Assembly: GCF_001611675.1 (NCBI RefSeq)
Contig: NZ_CP014766.1
Coordinates: 3,720,001 to 3,784,000 of the forward strand
Direction: 5' to 3'
Length of the DNA stretch: 64,000 nucleotides
Origin: Pontibacter akesuensis
GTDB lineage: Bacteria; Bacteroidota; Bacteroidia; Cytophagales; Hymenobacteraceae
Below are positions 62,500 to 64,000 of this stretch, piece by piece. The notes beneath the pieces were generated by a model. That model was not told where the DNA came from. It worked only from the letters and a program-made list of their open reading frames with translations, and did no database searches. A program made the translations under genes and the position numbers. The stretch's first letter is position 1. Every line of letters begins with the position of its first letter.

Positions 62500-62916
62500 A
62501 TGGAAAGATTTTTAGGAAATTACAGCCCGCACCTGTACGCGATACTTCGCATTGTGGCAGGCTTGATGTTTGCCATACACGGTGCTCAAAAGCTGTTTGG
62601 CATTTTGGGTGGCGACCAACCGGTAGAATTAATTTCGTTGATGGGGCTGGCTGGTATTATAGAGTTTGTGGGAGGCATTCTGATTGCGATTGGCCTGTTT
62701 ACAAGCATAGCCGCCTTTATTGCGAGTGGCCAGATGGCAGCAGCCTTTTTCATGGCGCACTTTCCGCAAGGCTGGAACCCGGTAACAAATCAGGGCGAAA
62801 CAGCCGTACTCTACTGCTTTCTGTTTCTGTACATGGCAGCGCGCGGCTCCGGCATCTGGAGTGTAAATGCCGCCCGGCACAGCGGAGCCACCACGCACGC
62901 GGCAGTGCACCGCTAA
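62500..62916 (+). CDS. DoxX family membrane protein
   Basis: The 138-residue protein has four membrane helices, starting with LYAILRIVAGLMFAIHGAQKLFG, a DoxX signature, and continuing with GIIEFVGGILIAIGLF and MAAAFFMAHFPQGWNP. DoxX-like proteins may belong to thiosulfate-quinone oxidoreductase or respond to oxidative stress; no specific partner here. The aldo/keto reductase gene follows after 144 bases. Confidence 0.9.
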   Translation: MERFLGNYSPHLYAILRIVAGLMFAIHGAQKLFGILGGDQPVELISLMGLAGIIEFVGGILIAIGLFTSIAAFIASGQMAAAFFMAHFPQGWNPVTNQGETAVLYCFLFLYMAARGSGIWSVNAARHSGATTHAAVHR

Positions 62917-63060
62917 CCGCAGCAGGAGGCGCTGTTTTCTGATATTGATGCTGTCAGCACAGGTATGCAGGAAACGGGATCAGGGCTTTTCTCAACGCGA
63001 AGGGATGCAGGCCGTAGAATTAAGAAAGAAACGAATCACATCGACAACAAACTTAATACT

Positions 63061-63927
63061 ATGGCTGAGACAACATCATTTGAAAAAACATACACCATTG
63101 GCGGAGACCTGGAGGTAAACAGAATGGGCTTCGGTGCCATGCGCATCACGGGCGAGGGCATCTGGGGACCGCCCAAAGACAAAGAGGAGGCGATACGCGT
63201 GCTGCAACGCTCCGTGGAACTGGGCATCAACTTTATCGACACAGCTGACAGCTACGGCCCTAATGTGTCGGAAGAATTGATTGCAGAGGCCTTATATCCA
63301 TACCCGAAGAACCTGGTGATCGCCACTAAAGGCGGCCTTACGCGCACCGGCCCTAATGTATGGCCGATTAACGCCGACCCTGATTACCTGCAGAAAGCAC
63401 TTGAAGGAAGCCTGAAGCGCCTGAAGCAGGATCGGATTGACCTGTACCAGTTGCACCGCATCGATCCGGAGGTGCCTTACGAGAAAACGTTGGAGTTTCT
63501 GCAGCGGGTGCAGGAAGAGGGGCTGGTAAAGCATATTGGCCTGTCGGAGGTGTCGGTAGAGGAGATCAAAAAGGCACAGGAGTACTTTGAGGTGGTATCG
63601 GTGCAGAACAAGTATAGCGTGGACTTCCGAAAGTGGGAAGACGAACTGCAGTACTGCCGCGAACAGGACATGGCTTTCATTCCATGGAACCCGATCAATG
63701 CAGGCAATGTGGGAGCCCTGAACAAGCTACAGGAGATAGGAAAGAAGTATGATGCCTCTGCGCACCAGATCGCACTGAGCTGGCTGTTGCACCACGCCGA
63801 CAATATCCTGCTCATTCCGGGTACTTCTAAGGTAAAGCACCTCGAAGAGAATTATAAAGCCGCATCCATTTCATTGACTGAGGAGGATGTGCAGGAACTG
63901 AATAAGCTGGAGCAGTCGGAAAAGTAG
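63061..63927 (+). CDS. Aldo/keto reductase
   Basis: The 288-residue protein from ATG 63061 (MAETTSFEKTYTIGG) has FIDTADSYGP with the Asp/Tyr pair, the catalytic Lys in VIATKGGLTR, the His in LYQLHRIDPE and the C-terminal NADP site LIPGTSKVKHLEEN. It reduces aldehydes or ketones with NADPH in the cytosol. A longer frame from 62965 contains a low-complexity basic extension and is rejected. Confidence 0.93.
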   Translation: MAETTSFEKTYTIGGDLEVNRMGFGAMRITGEGIWGPPKDKEEAIRVLQRSVELGINFIDTADSYGPNVSEELIAEALYPYPKNLVIATKGGLTRTGPNVWPINADPDYLQKALEGSLKRLKQDRIDLYQLHRIDPEVPYEKTLEFLQRVQEEGLVKHIGLSEVSVEEIKKAQEYFEVVSVQNKYSVDFRKWEDELQYCREQDMAFIPWNPINAGNVGALNKLQEIGKKYDASAHQIALSWLLHHADNILLIPGTSKVKHLEENYKAASISLTEEDVQELNKLEQSEK

Positions 63928-64000
63928 CAGGAGGAGGCGTTTCGGGCGCAAGCGCTACTGCTTACAATATACTTTTTGGGAAAGCGCCCTATCGGATACA

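Larger units (their letters stand above)
1..64000. repeat. Dispersed AAGTATR / YATACTT word, about 130 copies
   Basis: The 7-mers AAGTATA, AAGTATG and their reverse complements recur through the whole window. By eye I count 29 in 1-12000, 19 in 12001-24000, 25 in 24001-36000, 24 in 36001-48000 and 36 in 48001-64000. A random sequence with even base composition would give about 16 in total. Copies lie inside genes in all registers: AAG-TAT (Lys-Tyr), AGT-ATA/ATG (Ser-Ile/Met), GTA-TA (Val-Tyr) and ATA-CTT (Ile-Leu), as well as in gaps and hairpin loops. Position 47921-47930 carries the full palindrome AAGTATACTT. The role is unknown. Confidence 0.85.

Noticed and set aside
1..64000. tRNA, rRNA, CRISPR, prophage or insertion sequence
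   Set aside because: No cloverleaf-like run ending CCA, no direct-repeat/spacer array, and no transposase or integrase frames seen on either strand.

Overview
The window reads as a chromosomal segment of a Bacteroidota bacterium, most likely Cytophagales/Hymenobacteraceae (Pontibacter-like). This is an inference from gene content, roughly balanced base composition, many lipoprotein signal peptides, a GbsR-type regulator beside an RND efflux set, a PagL-like lipid A deacylase, and promoter boxes of the Bacteroidota type (TTG near -33, TAnnTTTG near -7). I see no rRNA, tRNA, CRISPR array, insertion sequence or prophage. It looks like core and semi-core genome with short intergenic gaps.

Layout. 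1-3050: minus-strand RND efflux adaptor (cut by the window edge), TolC-like channel and their GbsR/MarR-type repressor, with three similar inverted-repeat operators. 3275-4930: a short GT35 alpha-glucan phosphorylase-like protein in which the PLP lysine is replaced by threonine. 5087-16143: peptidases (PepD, M13, proline-iminopeptidase-like), a PaaE-like ferredoxin reductase, a large glycosidase lipoprotein, a membrane EEP-family protein and a small membrane/lipoprotein pair. 16704-24653: cyanophycinase, D-aminoacylase, PagL-like deacylase, a PAS histidine kinase, a 54-residue HigA-like fragment, DUF72 and J-domain proteins. 24905-29907: quinone-oxidoreductase-like MDR enzyme, RtcB ligase, lytic transglycosylase and a possible PD-(D/E)XK protein. 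30151-34140: glycosyltransferase, UDP-galactopyranose mutase and a GH5-like hydrolase in one operon. 35549-40662: an eight-gene molybdenum cofactor operon (DUF7009-like, moaD, moaE, moaA, moaC, mobA, a TauE/SafE permease, moeA). 40782-44457: a PAS-LuxR regulator, an orphan LuxR HTH, a beta-propeller sugar dehydrogenase and a partner. 44760-55493: gamma-glutamyltransferase, DUF2254, a K+ channel with RCK domains, PLP decarboxylase, ABC-F, MsrB, a GhrA-like reductase and a VOC protein. 55551-63927: SelO, PBP4-type DacB, an esterase, DUF1543, a disordered protein, DoxX and an aldo/keto reductase.

The most striking sequence-level signal is not a gene. The heptamer AAGTATR (R = A or G) and its complement YATACTT occur about 130 times by my eye count, against about 16 expected by chance. 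They fall on both strands, in every codon register and in intergenic DNA, with one 10-bp tandem array at 22311-22350. This resembles the behaviour of DNA uptake or chromosome-architecture words and I know of no assigned role in this lineage. Two intergenic repeat families (a C-rich inverted repeat and a TGTCATCTCGA hairpin) recur as well.
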